Source of the DNA: Actinomadura madurae
GTDB taxonomy: Bacteria; Actinomycetota; Actinomycetes; Streptosporangiales; Streptosporangiaceae
DNA: 64,000 nucleotides
Assembly (NCBI RefSeq): GCF_900115095.1
Contig: NZ_FOVH01000012.1
Location: forward strand, 1 to 64,000
Direction of reading: 5' to 3'
Shown: positions 15,700 through 24,024 of the stretch, in pieces
How positions within the stretch are numbered: position 1 is the stretch's first letter
Layout of the letters: every line of letters starts with the position of its first letter
The notes under the pieces: model-generated
The model's input: only the letters and a program-made list of their open reading frames with translations
What the model was told of the DNA's origin: nothing
The model's database searches: none
Program-made: the position numbers and the translations under genes

Positions 15700-16037
15700 C
15701 GTGGGTTCTCCTCATCGGGGTCGGTGACGAACCGTTCGAGACGGTCGGTGCGCTCCTCCCAGATCCGGTGCTGCTCGGCGAGCCAGTCGTCGACGAGGGC
15801 GAGCCGCTCGCGGTTGAGCACGCAGGTGCGCACCCGGCCGGACTTGATCGTGCGGATCAGCCCGTTCGCTTCGAGCGTCCGCACGTGCTTCATGAACGAG
15901 GGGAGGGTGATCGGGAACTCGCGGGCGAGGTCCCCGACGCTCGCCGGTCCGCGGCCGAGCCGCCGGACGACGGCGCGCCGGGTCGGGTCGGCCAGGGCGA
16001 CGAAGACGCCGTCCAGTTGCGCCGAATACTGTGCCAT
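15696..16037 (-). CDS. ArsR-family winged-helix repressor
   Basis: 113 residues: LDGVFVALADPTRRAVVRRL, VGDLAREFPITLPSFMKHVR (recognition helix), LEANGLIRTIKSGRVRTCVL wing, then a C-terminal helix. No cysteine metal site of the ArsR/SmtB type is visible except one Cys in the wing. ATG 16037 lies 5 bp from a perfect palindrome (16042-16069), pointing to autorepression of the ArsR-AHSA1 operon. Confidence 0.9.
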   Translation of the reverse strand: MAQYSAQLDGVFVALADPTRRAVVRRLGRGPASVGDLAREFPITLPSFMKHVRTLEANGLIRTIKSGRVRTCVLNRERLALVDDWLAEQHRIWEERTDRLERFVTDPDEENPR

Positions 16038-16041
16038 GTGG

Positions 16042-16069
16042 CTAAGTATTGCGCGCGCCCAATACTTAG
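16042..16069. promoter_or_regulatory. ArsR operator: perfect 10-bp inverted repeat
   Basis: CTAAGTATTG (16042-16051), 8-bp spacer, CAATACTTAG (16060-16069) is a perfect inverted repeat immediately upstream of the ArsR start. A third related half-site CTAAGTGTTC lies at 16078-16087. Strong candidate for autoregulation. Confidence 0.75.
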
Positions 16070-16093
16070 TGCAAGGGCTAAGTGTTCGCGAAC

Positions 16094-17149
16094 CTAGGCG
16101 CTGGTGAGGATCCGCATCAGGGCGGCGGCGAACTCGGCCGGCTTCTCGATGTGGGGGCTGTGGCCGGTCTCGGGGATGACGATCTCCTCGTATCCGCCGC
16201 CCGCCGCGGCGTAGGCGTCCAGGACGGCCCGGGTCTGGGCCAGCATGAGCTGCGCCGGACAAGACTCCGCGCCCGGCCAGCCGGGAACGGCGCCGAGCGA
16301 CCCCAGATGGGCGAGGTCGAACATCGACGTGTCGGACACGATCTGGTCGGAGTCGCCGCGGATCCACCCGATCGGCGGCTTCGGGGAGATCGTGTGCAGG
16401 TCGTCCAGGCGGAAGTTGCCGGGCGCGATCGTGTTCAGGACGCCGCGCCGCCCCGCCGCGACCCCCGGCCAGCCGTCGGCCTTCACCGTGTCGCCGGGGT
16501 AGTGGTCGTCGCCGATCCGGGTGCCGAGCATCGACTCGACGAGCATGTCCTCGTCGGCCGGGGCGAACGGCGGCTTCACGTAGAACGAACGCAGGACCCG
16601 GCGCGGTGACAGCGGGGAGCCGTCGGTGCGGTCGCCCTCCCGCAGCAGCCGCACGAAGTCGGGGTTCGCGGTGCCGCCGCCCGATCCGGTGCCGAGGTCG
16701 TCGTACGGCGTGCCGGACGCCCCTCGCGTGCCGCCGAAGCCGTACGGGGACACGGGGTTCACCAGCGTCACAGTCCGGACCGAGCCGGGACGGTCGCGCA
16801 GGAGTTGCAGGACCACCCCGCCGCCCAGGCTCCAGCCGGCCAGGTGCACCGGGCCGAGGCCGAGCGCGTCGATCGTCGCGGCGACATCGTCGGAGTAGTC
16901 GCGCACGCCTCGCGTGGCATCGACCGGGAGGGGGTCGGTGTCACCGAAACCGCGCAGGTCGACCGCCACCGGGCGGTACCCGGCGGGCAGGTCGAGCATC
17001 GTCCGCTGCCAGAACAGGCTGGACGAGACGTTCCCGTGGACGAGGACCACCGGCTCGCCCGCCTCCCGTCCGGCGACCTCCAGGACGTTCACCCGTAGCC
17101 GGCCGGTGGGGACGGTGCGCGCGGTGATCCCGCCGAGAAGCGATGTCAT
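16094..17149 (-). CDS. Alpha/beta hydrolase
   Basis: 351 residues of the alpha/beta-hydrolase fold: oxyanion-hole region VVLVHGNVSSSLFW, DLRGFGDTD, nucleophile elbow HLAGWSLGGGVV (Ser about 109), acid region IRGDSDQIV, catalytic histidine ETGHSPHIEKP. A long cap insertion rich in Gly (FGGTRGASGTPYDDLGTGS) is unusual. It lies 13 nt downstream of another hydrolase in the same operon. Substrate unknown; ester or lactone hydrolysis is typical. Confidence 0.88.
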   Translation of the reverse strand: MTSLLGGITARTVPTGRLRVNVLEVAGREAGEPVVLVHGNVSSSLFWQRTMLDLPAGYRPVAVDLRGFGDTDPLPVDATRGVRDYSDDVAATIDALGLGPVHLAGWSLGGGVVLQLLRDRPGSVRTVTLVNPVSPYGFGGTRGASGTPYDDLGTGSGGGTANPDFVRLLREGDRTDGSPLSPRRVLRSFYVKPPFAPADEDMLVESMLGTRIGDDHYPGDTVKADGWPGVAAGRRGVLNTIAPGNFRLDDLHTISPKPPIGWIRGDSDQIVSDTSMFDLAHLGSLGAVPGWPGAESCPAQLMLAQTRAVLDAYAAAGGGYEEIVIPETGHSPHIEKPAEFAAALMRILTSA

Positions 17150-17162
17150 GGCGCTCTCCTTG

Positions 17163-18005
17163 TCACGACAGGGCCGCGGCGACGGCCTTCGCGCCGGCGT
17201 CGGCGAACAGGATCGAGTAGTGGTTCGTCCCGGCGACCGTGGTGACGTCGAGCTTCGCCAGGGCGGACGGGTCGGGGTAGAGCGGCGGCGTCTCGTCCAG
17301 CAGGCCGCGCTCGGCGCGCAGGAACGGCGTGCCGGGCGGCAGCGCCTCGTACGCCTCCCGCGGCGCCGCGCCCGAGTGCAGGTCGACGAAGTCGGCGGCC
17401 ATGGCCTCCTCGGACGCCCTGCTGCGGAATCCGCCGTCCGCGCCGGTCAGGTCGTAGTCGACGTAGGCCTCGGCGGCGGGCGTCCAGCCGGCGAACGCCG
17501 GATGCGCCCGCCAGTGGTCGCGGTACGCCTCTCGGCTCGGGAACCGCATCCGCAGCCGCCGCGCGGCCGGGCCGAGCACCGTCTCCGGGCCGCCGGGCGG
17601 TGCGGGCAGCGGTGCGCCGCCGTCCACGAGCACCAGCCGCGCCACGCGCTCGGGACGCCGGTGGGCGAGGACGGCCGCGACGAACCCGCCCATCGAATGC
17701 CCGGCGACGCGGGCCCGATCGATCCCGAGCGCGTCCAGCACGGTGATGCAGTCCCGGGCGTGCGAGGCCATCCCGTACGGGCCGCTCAGGGTGCCGCTGC
17801 CGCCACGTCCGCGCAGGTCCGGGGCCACCACCGGGCCAGGAAGCCGCGTGGCGGTCTCGATCCACGCCATGCTCGACGCCGTGATGCCGTGGACGGCGAG
17901 CACGGGTGCGCCGTCCGAAAGGTCGCCCCACACGGCGACGGTCAGCTCACCTCCGTCCACCGGGACGGAGGTATAGGAGGGGACGCGCAGGCCGGACACC
18001 CTCAC
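17163..18005 (-). CDS. Alpha/beta hydrolase
   Basis: About 280 residues. LAVHGITASSMAWIE oxyanion region, DLRGRGGSG, nucleophile RVAGHSMGGFVAAVL, LVLVDGGAPLP and catalytic histidine GTNHYSILF near the C-terminus. I chose GTG 18005 (VRVSGLRVPSYTSVPVDGGE) because it matches the beta-strand start of relatives; GTG 17999 and an upstream ATG at 18083 remain possible. It is transcribed with the hydrolase downstream. Confidence 0.85.
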   Translation of the reverse strand: MRVSGLRVPSYTSVPVDGGELTVAVWGDLSDGAPVLAVHGITASSMAWIETATRLPGPVVAPDLRGRGGSGTLSGPYGMASHARDCITVLDALGIDRARVAGHSMGGFVAAVLAHRRPERVARLVLVDGGAPLPAPPGGPETVLGPAARRLRMRFPSREAYRDHWRAHPAFAGWTPAAEAYVDYDLTGADGGFRSRASEEAMAADFVDLHSGAAPREAYEALPPGTPFLRAERGLLDETPPLYPDPSALAKLDVTTVAGTNHYSILFADAGAKAVAAALS

Positions 18006-18090
18006 ACCGTCGCCCAATAGCCCCGGCACGGCAAGGTGACCAGCGCCTATGCGGCCGCCCCGCCCCATGTGGACGGGCCACACGCGCAGG

Positions 18091-19596
18091 TCACGCGTTC
18101 CGCTGTCTCGTGTCCTGGACGGCGCGGTAGGCGAAGGCCATCGCCGATCCGATCGGGATGCCCGGCCCCGGATAGACGGGCCCGGTGAACGAGGCGCTGG
18201 TGTTGCCTGCGGCGTAGAGCCCGGGGATGGGACGGTCCGCGCCGTCCAGGACGCGACCGTCGGGGTCGGTGCGCAGCCCGCCCTTGGTCCCGAGGTCGCT
18301 CAGGACGAGCTCCGCCGCGACGTACGGCGGCTCGTCGACGGCGACGAGGCAGGGCTTGCCGCCGGTGAAGAACAGGTCGTAGGGGTCCTCGCCGCGATGG
18401 AAGTCCTCGTCCACGCCCTTCTGGGCGAACCCGTTGAACCGCTCGACCGTCCTGGTGAGCGCGTCCGCCGGGAGCCCGGTCTTCGCGGCCAGCTCGTCCA
18501 GCGTGCCCGCCTCGACCCAGGCGCCGGACGCCCGTTGCTCGTCCGCCGCCAGCGGCGGGACGGAGAGCGCCGGGAGCCCTCGCGTCCGCGAGTCGAAGAT
18601 CAGGTGGAAGGGGCCCTCGGACGCGGCCATCCGCCGTCCCATCCGGTCGTACGGGAGGGACTCGTTGGCGAACCGGTGTCCCGACCCGTCCACGATCAAC
18701 CCGCCCCGGAAGCCGAGCGTGAACGCGGGCCGCCCGTCCGGGGTCAGGAGGCCGGGGCAGAACCACGCCTGGTCCAGCAGGCCGGTGGACGCGCCGACCC
18801 GGACGGCGGCCTCGATCGCGTCGCCCGTGTTCGCGCCGTCCGGGGCCATCGTCCACCGCGCGTCGCCCGGGACGCCGCGCCCGGCCCGCAGCGCGGCCGA
18901 GGACTCGAAGCCGCCGGCCGCCAGGAGCACGCCGCGCGCCGCGCGCAGCCTGAGCCCGCCGGCCTCCACGCCGGCGACCTGCCCGCCCTCCATGATCAGC
19001 CCGGTCAGCGGGGTCCGGGTGCGGACGGCCCCGTTCCCGGTCGCGGTGAGCGCCAGCAGCAGCCGCCCGATCAGCGCGCGCCCCTGCGCCATCGGCCTGG
19101 ACGAGTGCCCGCGTCCCGTCCTGTCGCGGTCGACCGGCGGGCGGACCAGCCCCGCCCGCTCCCCGAGCCGCTCCACGGGCAGGTCCAGCGGGACGAACGA
19201 GCGCCCCATGTCCAGCCGCCCCGGCGCGTCGAAGTAGTCGGGGAAGGGCCGGAACTCGAACTCGATCGCCGGGTCCGCCTCCAGGAAGTCCACCAGCTCG
19301 GGCGCCGTCTCCAGGAACGCCTCCCGGTGCGCGGCGGCGCCGTCGCCGAGGAGGGCCCGCAGGTAGGCGCGCGCCGCCTCGGCCGAGTCGCCGATCCCCG
19401 CCCGCTCCTGCACCCGCGTCCCGGGCAGCCAGATCGCCGAGCCCGAGTACGCGGACGTCCCGCCGAGCAGCCCCGTCTTCTCCAGGACGGCGGTCCGGAG
19501 CCCGGCCGAGGCCGCGGTCAGCGCCCCCGCCATCGCGCCGGCGCCCGACCCGGCGACCACCACGTCGTACTCGTCGTCCCACCCGGGTGCTCCCAC
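18091..19596 (-). CDS. 3-ketosteroid delta1-dehydrogenase-like FAD oxidoreductase
   Basis: 501 residues. N-terminal Rossmann FAD motif DVVVAGSGAGAMAGALTAAS with the downstream E in VLEKTGLLGGTSAYSGSAIW; C-terminal LYAAGNTSASFTGPVYPGPG followed by IPIGSAMAFAYRA. The YPGxG motif corresponds to the tyrosine and glycine implicated in catalysis in KstD. GTG 19596 has GGAGGGG 8 bases upstream. In the family, FAD-dependent 1,2-desaturation of 3-ketosteroids opens ring degradation. The divergent KstR-like TetR and Hsd4A-like SDR support a steroid role, but 3-ketosteroid 4-dehydrogenases and other family members look similar. Confidence 0.75.
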   Translation of the reverse strand: MGAPGWDDEYDVVVAGSGAGAMAGALTAASAGLRTAVLEKTGLLGGTSAYSGSAIWLPGTRVQERAGIGDSAEAARAYLRALLGDGAAAHREAFLETAPELVDFLEADPAIEFEFRPFPDYFDAPGRLDMGRSFVPLDLPVERLGERAGLVRPPVDRDRTGRGHSSRPMAQGRALIGRLLLALTATGNGAVRTRTPLTGLIMEGGQVAGVEAGGLRLRAARGVLLAAGGFESSAALRAGRGVPGDARWTMAPDGANTGDAIEAAVRVGASTGLLDQAWFCPGLLTPDGRPAFTLGFRGGLIVDGSGHRFANESLPYDRMGRRMAASEGPFHLIFDSRTRGLPALSVPPLAADEQRASGAWVEAGTLDELAAKTGLPADALTRTVERFNGFAQKGVDEDFHRGEDPYDLFFTGGKPCLVAVDEPPYVAAELVLSDLGTKGGLRTDPDGRVLDGADRPIPGLYAAGNTSASFTGPVYPGPGIPIGSAMAFAYRAVQDTRQRNA

Positions 19597-19724
19597 GTGA
19601 CGTCCCCTCCGGCCTCGGGATCTCGGCGCGGCCACACCGTAAGCGCGCCCGCCGGGACCCGGGCCGAACCGTCCCACTGACCGGTATCGAGCATCGCGGG
19701 TACGGCCGCGACTCTGGATATTGT

Positions 19725-19750
19725 TCCTGGTGGCGGGGCCGCCACCAGGA
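19725..19750. promoter_or_regulatory. Perfect 12-bp inverted repeat, likely TetR operator
   Basis: TCCTGGTGGCGG (19725-19736), GG, CCGCCACCAGGA (19739-19750) is a perfect palindrome 14 bp before the TetR start in the divergent gap. It may be the TetR operator, or could form a strong hairpin in the leader RNA. It does not match the TnnAACnnGTTnnA KstR consensus. Confidence 0.6.
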
Positions 19751-19764
19751 CCGGAGGGAGGACC

Positions 19765-20373
19765 GTGGCGAGGATCGCAGCGGCCAGGCTGTCCGCCGAG
19801 CCCAGCTCACCCGAGCAGCACGACCGGCGGCAGCGCATCCTCCGCGCCGCGACCCGCATCGGCGCCGAGAAGTCCCTCGAACGCGTGCAGATGCACGAGG
19901 TGGCGAAGGCGGCCGGGGTCGCGATCGGCACCCTGTACCGGTACTTCCCGTCCAAGATCCACCTGTTCACCGGGGTGATGGCCGCGCAGGTCGACCGGCT
20001 CCGCGCGCAGGTCACCGAGCCCGCGCCCGGCACCGCCCCCGAGGACGCCGTCGCCGACCTGCTCGTCGAGGCCAGTCGGCACCTGCTGGCCCAGCCCGTC
20101 CTGTCGGCGTCGATGCTGCACGCGTCGAACACCGCCCACGCCGCGACCGTCGCCGAGACCGTCCACATCGACGCCACGTTCCGCGAGATCCTGCTGCGGG
20201 CCGTGGGCATCGAGGTGCCGACCGCGCAGGACGTCACCCTCGTCCGGCTGGTGATGCAGTGCTGGTACGGGGTGCTCCAGTCGAGCCTGAACGGCCGCGC
20301 GTCCATGGCGGACATCGAGGGCGACATCCGGCTGGCCTGCCGCCTCCTCCTCGCGCCCCGCTCGAACGCCTGA
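19765..20373 (+). CDS. TetR-family regulator, KstR-like
   Basis: 202 residues. N-terminal DNA-binding domain: RRQRILRAATRIGAEKSLER, VQMHEVAKAAGVAIGTLYRY, FPSKIHLFTGVM. The VQMxxVAxxAxVAxGTLYRYFPSKxHL signature resembles KstR, the cholesterol-catabolism repressor, and the C-terminal domain ends with a KstR-like IRLACRLLLAP. GTG 19765 has GGAGGGAGG. It sits between kstD-like and hsd4A-like genes, consistent with control of steroid genes; its recognition sequence appears different from the mycobacterial KstR box. Confidence 0.8.
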   Translation: MARIAAARLSAEPSSPEQHDRRQRILRAATRIGAEKSLERVQMHEVAKAAGVAIGTLYRYFPSKIHLFTGVMAAQVDRLRAQVTEPAPGTAPEDAVADLLVEASRHLLAQPVLSASMLHASNTAHAATVAETVHIDATFREILLRAVGIEVPTAQDVTLVRLVMQCWYGVLQSSLNGRASMADIEGDIRLACRLLLAPRSNA

Positions 20374-20383
20374 CCGGGAGGCG

Positions 20384-21304
20384 TCAGCGCTTGCCGGTGC
20401 CCGTGTCGTCGAGCGCGGCGACGCCGTAGGCGGCGTAGGTCCGGCGCGCGTCCCGCCGCTCGAAGTACGGCGTGATCTGCTCGCCGAACTCCTCGACGGA
20501 GAAGACGCCGTCCGCCGCGGTGAACTTCCGCTCCACCTCCGGCGCGGCCATCAGCGCGACCATGTCGCCGTAGACGACGAACACCTGCCCGCTGATCTTC
20601 TCGGACGCGGGGGACGCGAGGTAGCCGACGAACGTCCCGACCCGCTCGGGCGCGAGGACGTCCAGGCCGCCGGGGGAGGTGCCCTCGGCGAACGTCGCCT
20701 CGGTCATCGCGGTCCGGGCGCGGGGGCAGATCGCGTTGGCGCGCACCCCGTACCGGCCGAGGCCCGCCGCGGTCGACAGCGTGAGCGCGACGATGCCCGC
20801 CTTCGCCGCCGCGTAGTTCGGCTGCCCCGCGGGCCCGAACAGGAACGCCTCCGACGCGGTGTTGACCACCCGTCCGTAGACCGGCCCGCCCGCGGCCTTG
20901 CTCGCCGCGCGCCAGTGCACCGCCGCCGCGCGGGACACCGCGGCATGCCCCTTCAGATGGACGTGGACGACGTCGTCCCAGTCCGGTTCGGACAGGTTGA
21001 ACAGCATCTTGTCGCGCAGCACGCCCGCGTTGTTCACGAGGACGTCCAGGGAGCCGAAGGTGTCGACGGCGGCGGACACCAGCGCGTCGCCCATCGACCA
21101 GTCGCCGACGTCCCCGGTGACCGCGACCGCCTCGCCGCCCGCCTTCTTGATCTCGGCGGCGACCTCGTCGGCGGCCGGCCCCATGTCGTTGACGACGACG
21201 TTGGCGCCGAGCGCCGCCAGGGCGAGGGCCTCGGCGCGGCCCAGCCCGGCGCCCGCGCCGGTGACGACGGCGGTGCGGCCCGCCAGGGAGAGGTCAGCGC
21301 TCAT
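20384..21304 (-). CDS. Short-chain dehydrogenase, Hsd4A-like
   Basis: 306 residues. Classical SDR: VVTGAGAGLGRAEALALAAL cofactor motif, NNAGVLRDKML, catalytic serine in VVNTASEAFLFGPAGQ, Tyr-Lys in NYAAAKAG. The GAGAGLGRAEALALA start and C-terminal extension (to 306 rather than 250) match the 17-beta-hydroxysteroid/beta-hydroxyacyl-CoA dehydrogenase group containing mycobacterial Hsd4A. ATG 21304 preceded by GGAGG. Likely oxidises a 3-hydroxyacyl-CoA or 17-hydroxyl of a steroid intermediate with NAD+; a generic 3-oxoacyl reductase is the alternative. Confidence 0.82.
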   Translation of the reverse strand: MSADLSLAGRTAVVTGAGAGLGRAEALALAALGANVVVNDMGPAADEVAAEIKKAGGEAVAVTGDVGDWSMGDALVSAAVDTFGSLDVLVNNAGVLRDKMLFNLSEPDWDDVVHVHLKGHAAVSRAAAVHWRAASKAAGGPVYGRVVNTASEAFLFGPAGQPNYAAAKAGIVALTLSTAAGLGRYGVRANAICPRARTAMTEATFAEGTSPGGLDVLAPERVGTFVGYLASPASEKISGQVFVVYGDMVALMAAPEVERKFTAADGVFSVEEFGEQITPYFERRDARRTYAAYGVAALDDTGTGKR

Positions 21305-21412
21305 CGAGGCCTCCGTGTCGATGTCAGATGGCACGCCGGACGCTAGTACCGGCCTCCAGGCCGCTTCCGCTCACGTCCCGCTGAGCGGGCACGGCCCAGC
21401 AATGTAGGCTGG

Positions 21413-21438
21413 ATCTATGTAGATGTGATCTACGTAGA
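21413..21438. promoter_or_regulatory. Tandem palindromic repeats upstream of the DUF234-type ATPase
   Basis: ATCTATGTAGA (21413-21423) and ATCTACGTAGA (21428-21438) are two copies, 15 bp apart, of a near-perfect 10-bp palindrome TCTAYGTAGA. A TAGGCT (21405-21410) could serve as a -10, placing the repeats at the transcription start as a repression site. The AT-richness stands out from the surroundings. Confidence 0.5.
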
Positions 21439-21449
21439 GTGGAGTCACG

Positions 21450-22868
21450 GTGTTCATCGGCAGGAAGACGGAGCTGGCGCTCCTGGCCAAGCGCCTTCAG
21501 CGCGTCACCACCACGGGCACGGGAACGGCGGTCGCGCTGCGGGGCCGCCGCCAGGTGGGCAAGTCCCGGCTCGTCCAGGAGTTCTGCGACCGCGCGGCCG
21601 TGCCCTACGTCTTCTCCACGGCCACCAAGGGCGCCTCGCCCATCGAGGCGGTGGCCGCCTTCCTGCGCGACCTGAAGGAGTCGGCGCTGCCGGACGACCC
21701 GGAGCTCGTCCCGCTCCTGGAGAACGGCAGCTGGCCGGACGCCTTCCGCGTCCTGGCCACGGCGCTCCCGGACACGCCGTCCATCGTCGTCCTGGACGAG
21801 CTGCCCTGGCTGGCCGAGCAGGACCCCGTCTTCGACGGCGCGCTACAGACCGGATGGGACCGGCTCCTGTCGTCCAAGCCCGTCCTCCTCCTGCTCCTGG
21901 GCAGCGACCTGCACATGATGGAGCGGCTGACCGCCTACGACCGGCCCTTCTACGGGCGCGCCGACACCCTCGTCCTCGGCCCGCTGAACCCGGCCGACAC
22001 GGGCGAGGCCCTCGGGCTGGACGCCGCCGACGCCGTCGACGCGCACCTGGTGTCCGGCGGCCTGCCCGGCATCGTCCGGACGTGGCCCCACGGCACGCCC
22101 GCGCTCGACTTCCTGAGAGCCGAGTGCGCCGACCCGGCCGCCGCGCTGTTCAGCGTCCCGGAGGCGTCCCTGCTGGCCGAGTTCCCGAACCCCGACATCT
22201 CCCGCCGGGTCCTGGAGGCGATCGGGTCCGGCGACCGCACCCACGCCAACATCGCGGCGACCGCCGGCAACCGCGACGCCGCCCTCCCCTCGGGCACCCT
22301 CTCGCCCCTCCTCCGCCGCCTCACCACCGAGAAGAACGTCCTCGCGGTGGACGAGCCGCTGTCCACCAGACCGGGCAAACCCGCCCTCTACCGGATCACC
22401 GACAGCAACCTGCGCCTCTACCTGGCGGCCCTCCGCGCGGCCCACGAGCAGGCCCGCCGGGGCCGCCCCGAAGCCGGTTTCCGCCTCGTCGAGCGCCGCT
22501 GGACGTCCTGGCGCGGCCGGGCCGTCGAGCCCCTCGTCCGCCAGGCCATGGAGCGGGCGGACCTGCCCTGGCCGGACGCCGAGGCGGTGGGCGGCTGGTG
22601 GAACCGCCGGTTCGACCCGGAGATCGACCTGATCGGCGCGGACCGCGCCCCCGTGGCGAACCGCATCCTGTTCGCCGGCTCGATCAAATGGCTCGGCACG
22701 CCGTTCGACTCCCACGACCTGGCCGCCCTCCGCCGCGCCGCCGTCCACGTCCCCGGCCTGGACCCGGCGACGACCGCCCTCGCCGCCGTCTCCCTCTCCG
22801 GCGGGAACACCGACGGCCTCGACCTCCTCTGGACCCCAGAGGACGTCATCGCCGCCTGGAAGGGATGA
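21450..22868 (+). CDS. Archaeal-type ATPase with DUF234 C-terminal nuclease-like domain
   Basis: 472 residues. STAND/archaeal ATPase core: FIGRKTELALLAKRL, Walker A ALRGRRQVGKSRLVQEF, Walker B SIVVLDELPWL, sensor LLLLGSD, helix-turn-helix region (about 250-320, TPLLRRLTTEKNV-like). The C-terminal DUF234-type domain has FRLVERRWTSWRGRAVEPLV, NRRFDPEIDLIGADR and FAGSIKW, resembling a PD-(D/E)xK nuclease core (E...D...xxK, with the usual acidic residue before K replaced). GTG 21450; it is followed by an epoxide hydrolase with ATGA-type overlap. Cellular role is unknown; a stress or defence function is a possibility. Confidence 0.82.
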   Translation: MFIGRKTELALLAKRLQRVTTTGTGTAVALRGRRQVGKSRLVQEFCDRAAVPYVFSTATKGASPIEAVAAFLRDLKESALPDDPELVPLLENGSWPDAFRVLATALPDTPSIVVLDELPWLAEQDPVFDGALQTGWDRLLSSKPVLLLLLGSDLHMMERLTAYDRPFYGRADTLVLGPLNPADTGEALGLDAADAVDAHLVSGGLPGIVRTWPHGTPALDFLRAECADPAAALFSVPEASLLAEFPNPDISRRVLEAIGSGDRTHANIAATAGNRDAALPSGTLSPLLRRLTTEKNVLAVDEPLSTRPGKPALYRITDSNLRLYLAALRAAHEQARRGRPEAGFRLVERRWTSWRGRAVEPLVRQAMERADLPWPDAEAVGGWWNRRFDPEIDLIGADRAPVANRILFAGSIKWLGTPFDSHDLAALRRAAVHVPGLDPATTALAAVSLSGGNTDGLDLLWTPEDVIAAWKG

Positions 22869-22870
22869 TC

Positions 22871-24013
22871 ATGCACAGCCCCCTCACGCCCGCGCCCGCG
22901 ATCACCGTCACCGACGCCGAACTGGACGACCTTCGCTCACGACTGCTCCGCACACGGTGGCCGGCGCCATGGCCCACACCAGGATGGGACGCAGGCACCG
23001 ACGCAGGCGAACTGCGACGCCTGACGGACTACTGGGCCAACGGCTACGACTGGCGCGTCCATGAAGCCGCCATCAACGCGCTCCCGTCCCGGTACGCGGA
23101 CATCGACGGCACACCGGTCCACTATCTCCGCTTCGACGGAGAGAGGGCCGGCGCCCTGCCGATCGTCCTGACACACGGATGGCCCAGCTCCATCCTCGAA
23201 CTGGTCGGCCTGGCCCGCCGACTGGCCGCACCCTCGCGGTACGGAGGCGACGCGGCCGACGCGTTCACCGTCATAGTCCCGTCGCTGCCCGGTTTCGCGT
23301 TCTCGCCGCAGCGGCCCTCCTTCGGTGAGGCGCAGCAGACGCACCACCTGTGGCACCGGCTGATGCACGACGAACTCGGCTTCGAACGCTACGCCGCTCA
23401 TGGCGGGGACCTGGGCGCCGGAATCAGCTCCCGCCTCGGCGAGGCCCACCCCGAAGCCCTGGTCGGCATCCACGTGCTGGCGGTGGCCGACCCACCGGCG
23501 TACGACGCCGGCGGCCTCACGCCGGAGGAGCAGGCGTACCTCGCCTCCCGCGCGGCGTGGAGCGCCGAAGAGGGCGGCTACCAGCACGAACAGAGCACGC
23601 GGCCCGTCACCCTGAGCTACGGGCTGGACGACTCACCGACCGGTCTGCTCGCCTGGATCGTGGAGAAGTACCGCGCGTGGAGCGACTGCGGAGGCGACCT
23701 GTCGTCCCGGTTCAGCGACGACTTCGTCCTCACGCAGGCGTCCCTCTACTGGTTCACCCGCACCATCGGGACGTCCTTCCGCCCCTACTACGAGTACAAC
23801 CGGGGCTTGACGCGCCGCGTGGAGAAGGTGACCGTGCCCACGGCTCTTGCCCTGTTCCCGGCCGACCTCGCCCAGCCGCCCCGCAGTTGGGCCGAACGCA
23901 CCTACAACATCACCCGGTACGCGGTCATGCCCCGTGGCGGCCACTTCGCCGCCCACGAGGAACCCGACCTCCTCGCCCACGACCTAGCAGCCTTCTTCCG
24001 CCCGCTCCGCTGA
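22871..24013 (+). CDS. Epoxide hydrolase, EHN-type
   Basis: 380 residues. N-terminal EHN domain (ITVTDAELDDLRSRLLRTRW, YWANGYDWR) then an alpha/beta-hydrolase core: HGWPSS oxyanion motif, nucleophilic aspartate in AAHGGDLGAGIS, tyrosines in the cap, and catalytic histidine in GGHFAAHEEP. It hydrolyses epoxides to vicinal diols. ATG 22871 has GGAAGGGA 5 bases upstream; ATG 22865 overlapping the ATPase stop is an alternative. Coexpression with the ATPase is likely but functionally unexplained. Confidence 0.9.
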   Translation: MHSPLTPAPAITVTDAELDDLRSRLLRTRWPAPWPTPGWDAGTDAGELRRLTDYWANGYDWRVHEAAINALPSRYADIDGTPVHYLRFDGERAGALPIVLTHGWPSSILELVGLARRLAAPSRYGGDAADAFTVIVPSLPGFAFSPQRPSFGEAQQTHHLWHRLMHDELGFERYAAHGGDLGAGISSRLGEAHPEALVGIHVLAVADPPAYDAGGLTPEEQAYLASRAAWSAEEGGYQHEQSTRPVTLSYGLDDSPTGLLAWIVEKYRAWSDCGGDLSSRFSDDFVLTQASLYWFTRTIGTSFRPYYEYNRGLTRRVEKVTVPTALALFPADLAQPPRSWAERTYNITRYAVMPRGGHFAAHEEPDLLAHDLAAFFRPLR

Positions 24014-24024
24014 CCACCGCACTG

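Noticed and set aside
15191..15715. 174-codon minus-strand frame covering the AHSA1 gene
   Set aside because: It is out of frame with the AHSA1 protein and Arg/Pro-rich; the AHSA1 frame explains the sequence.
21413..21438. CRISPR-like repeat
   Set aside because: Only two 11-bp units, palindromic and 15 bp apart; an operator is the better reading. No CRISPR array was seen in the window.
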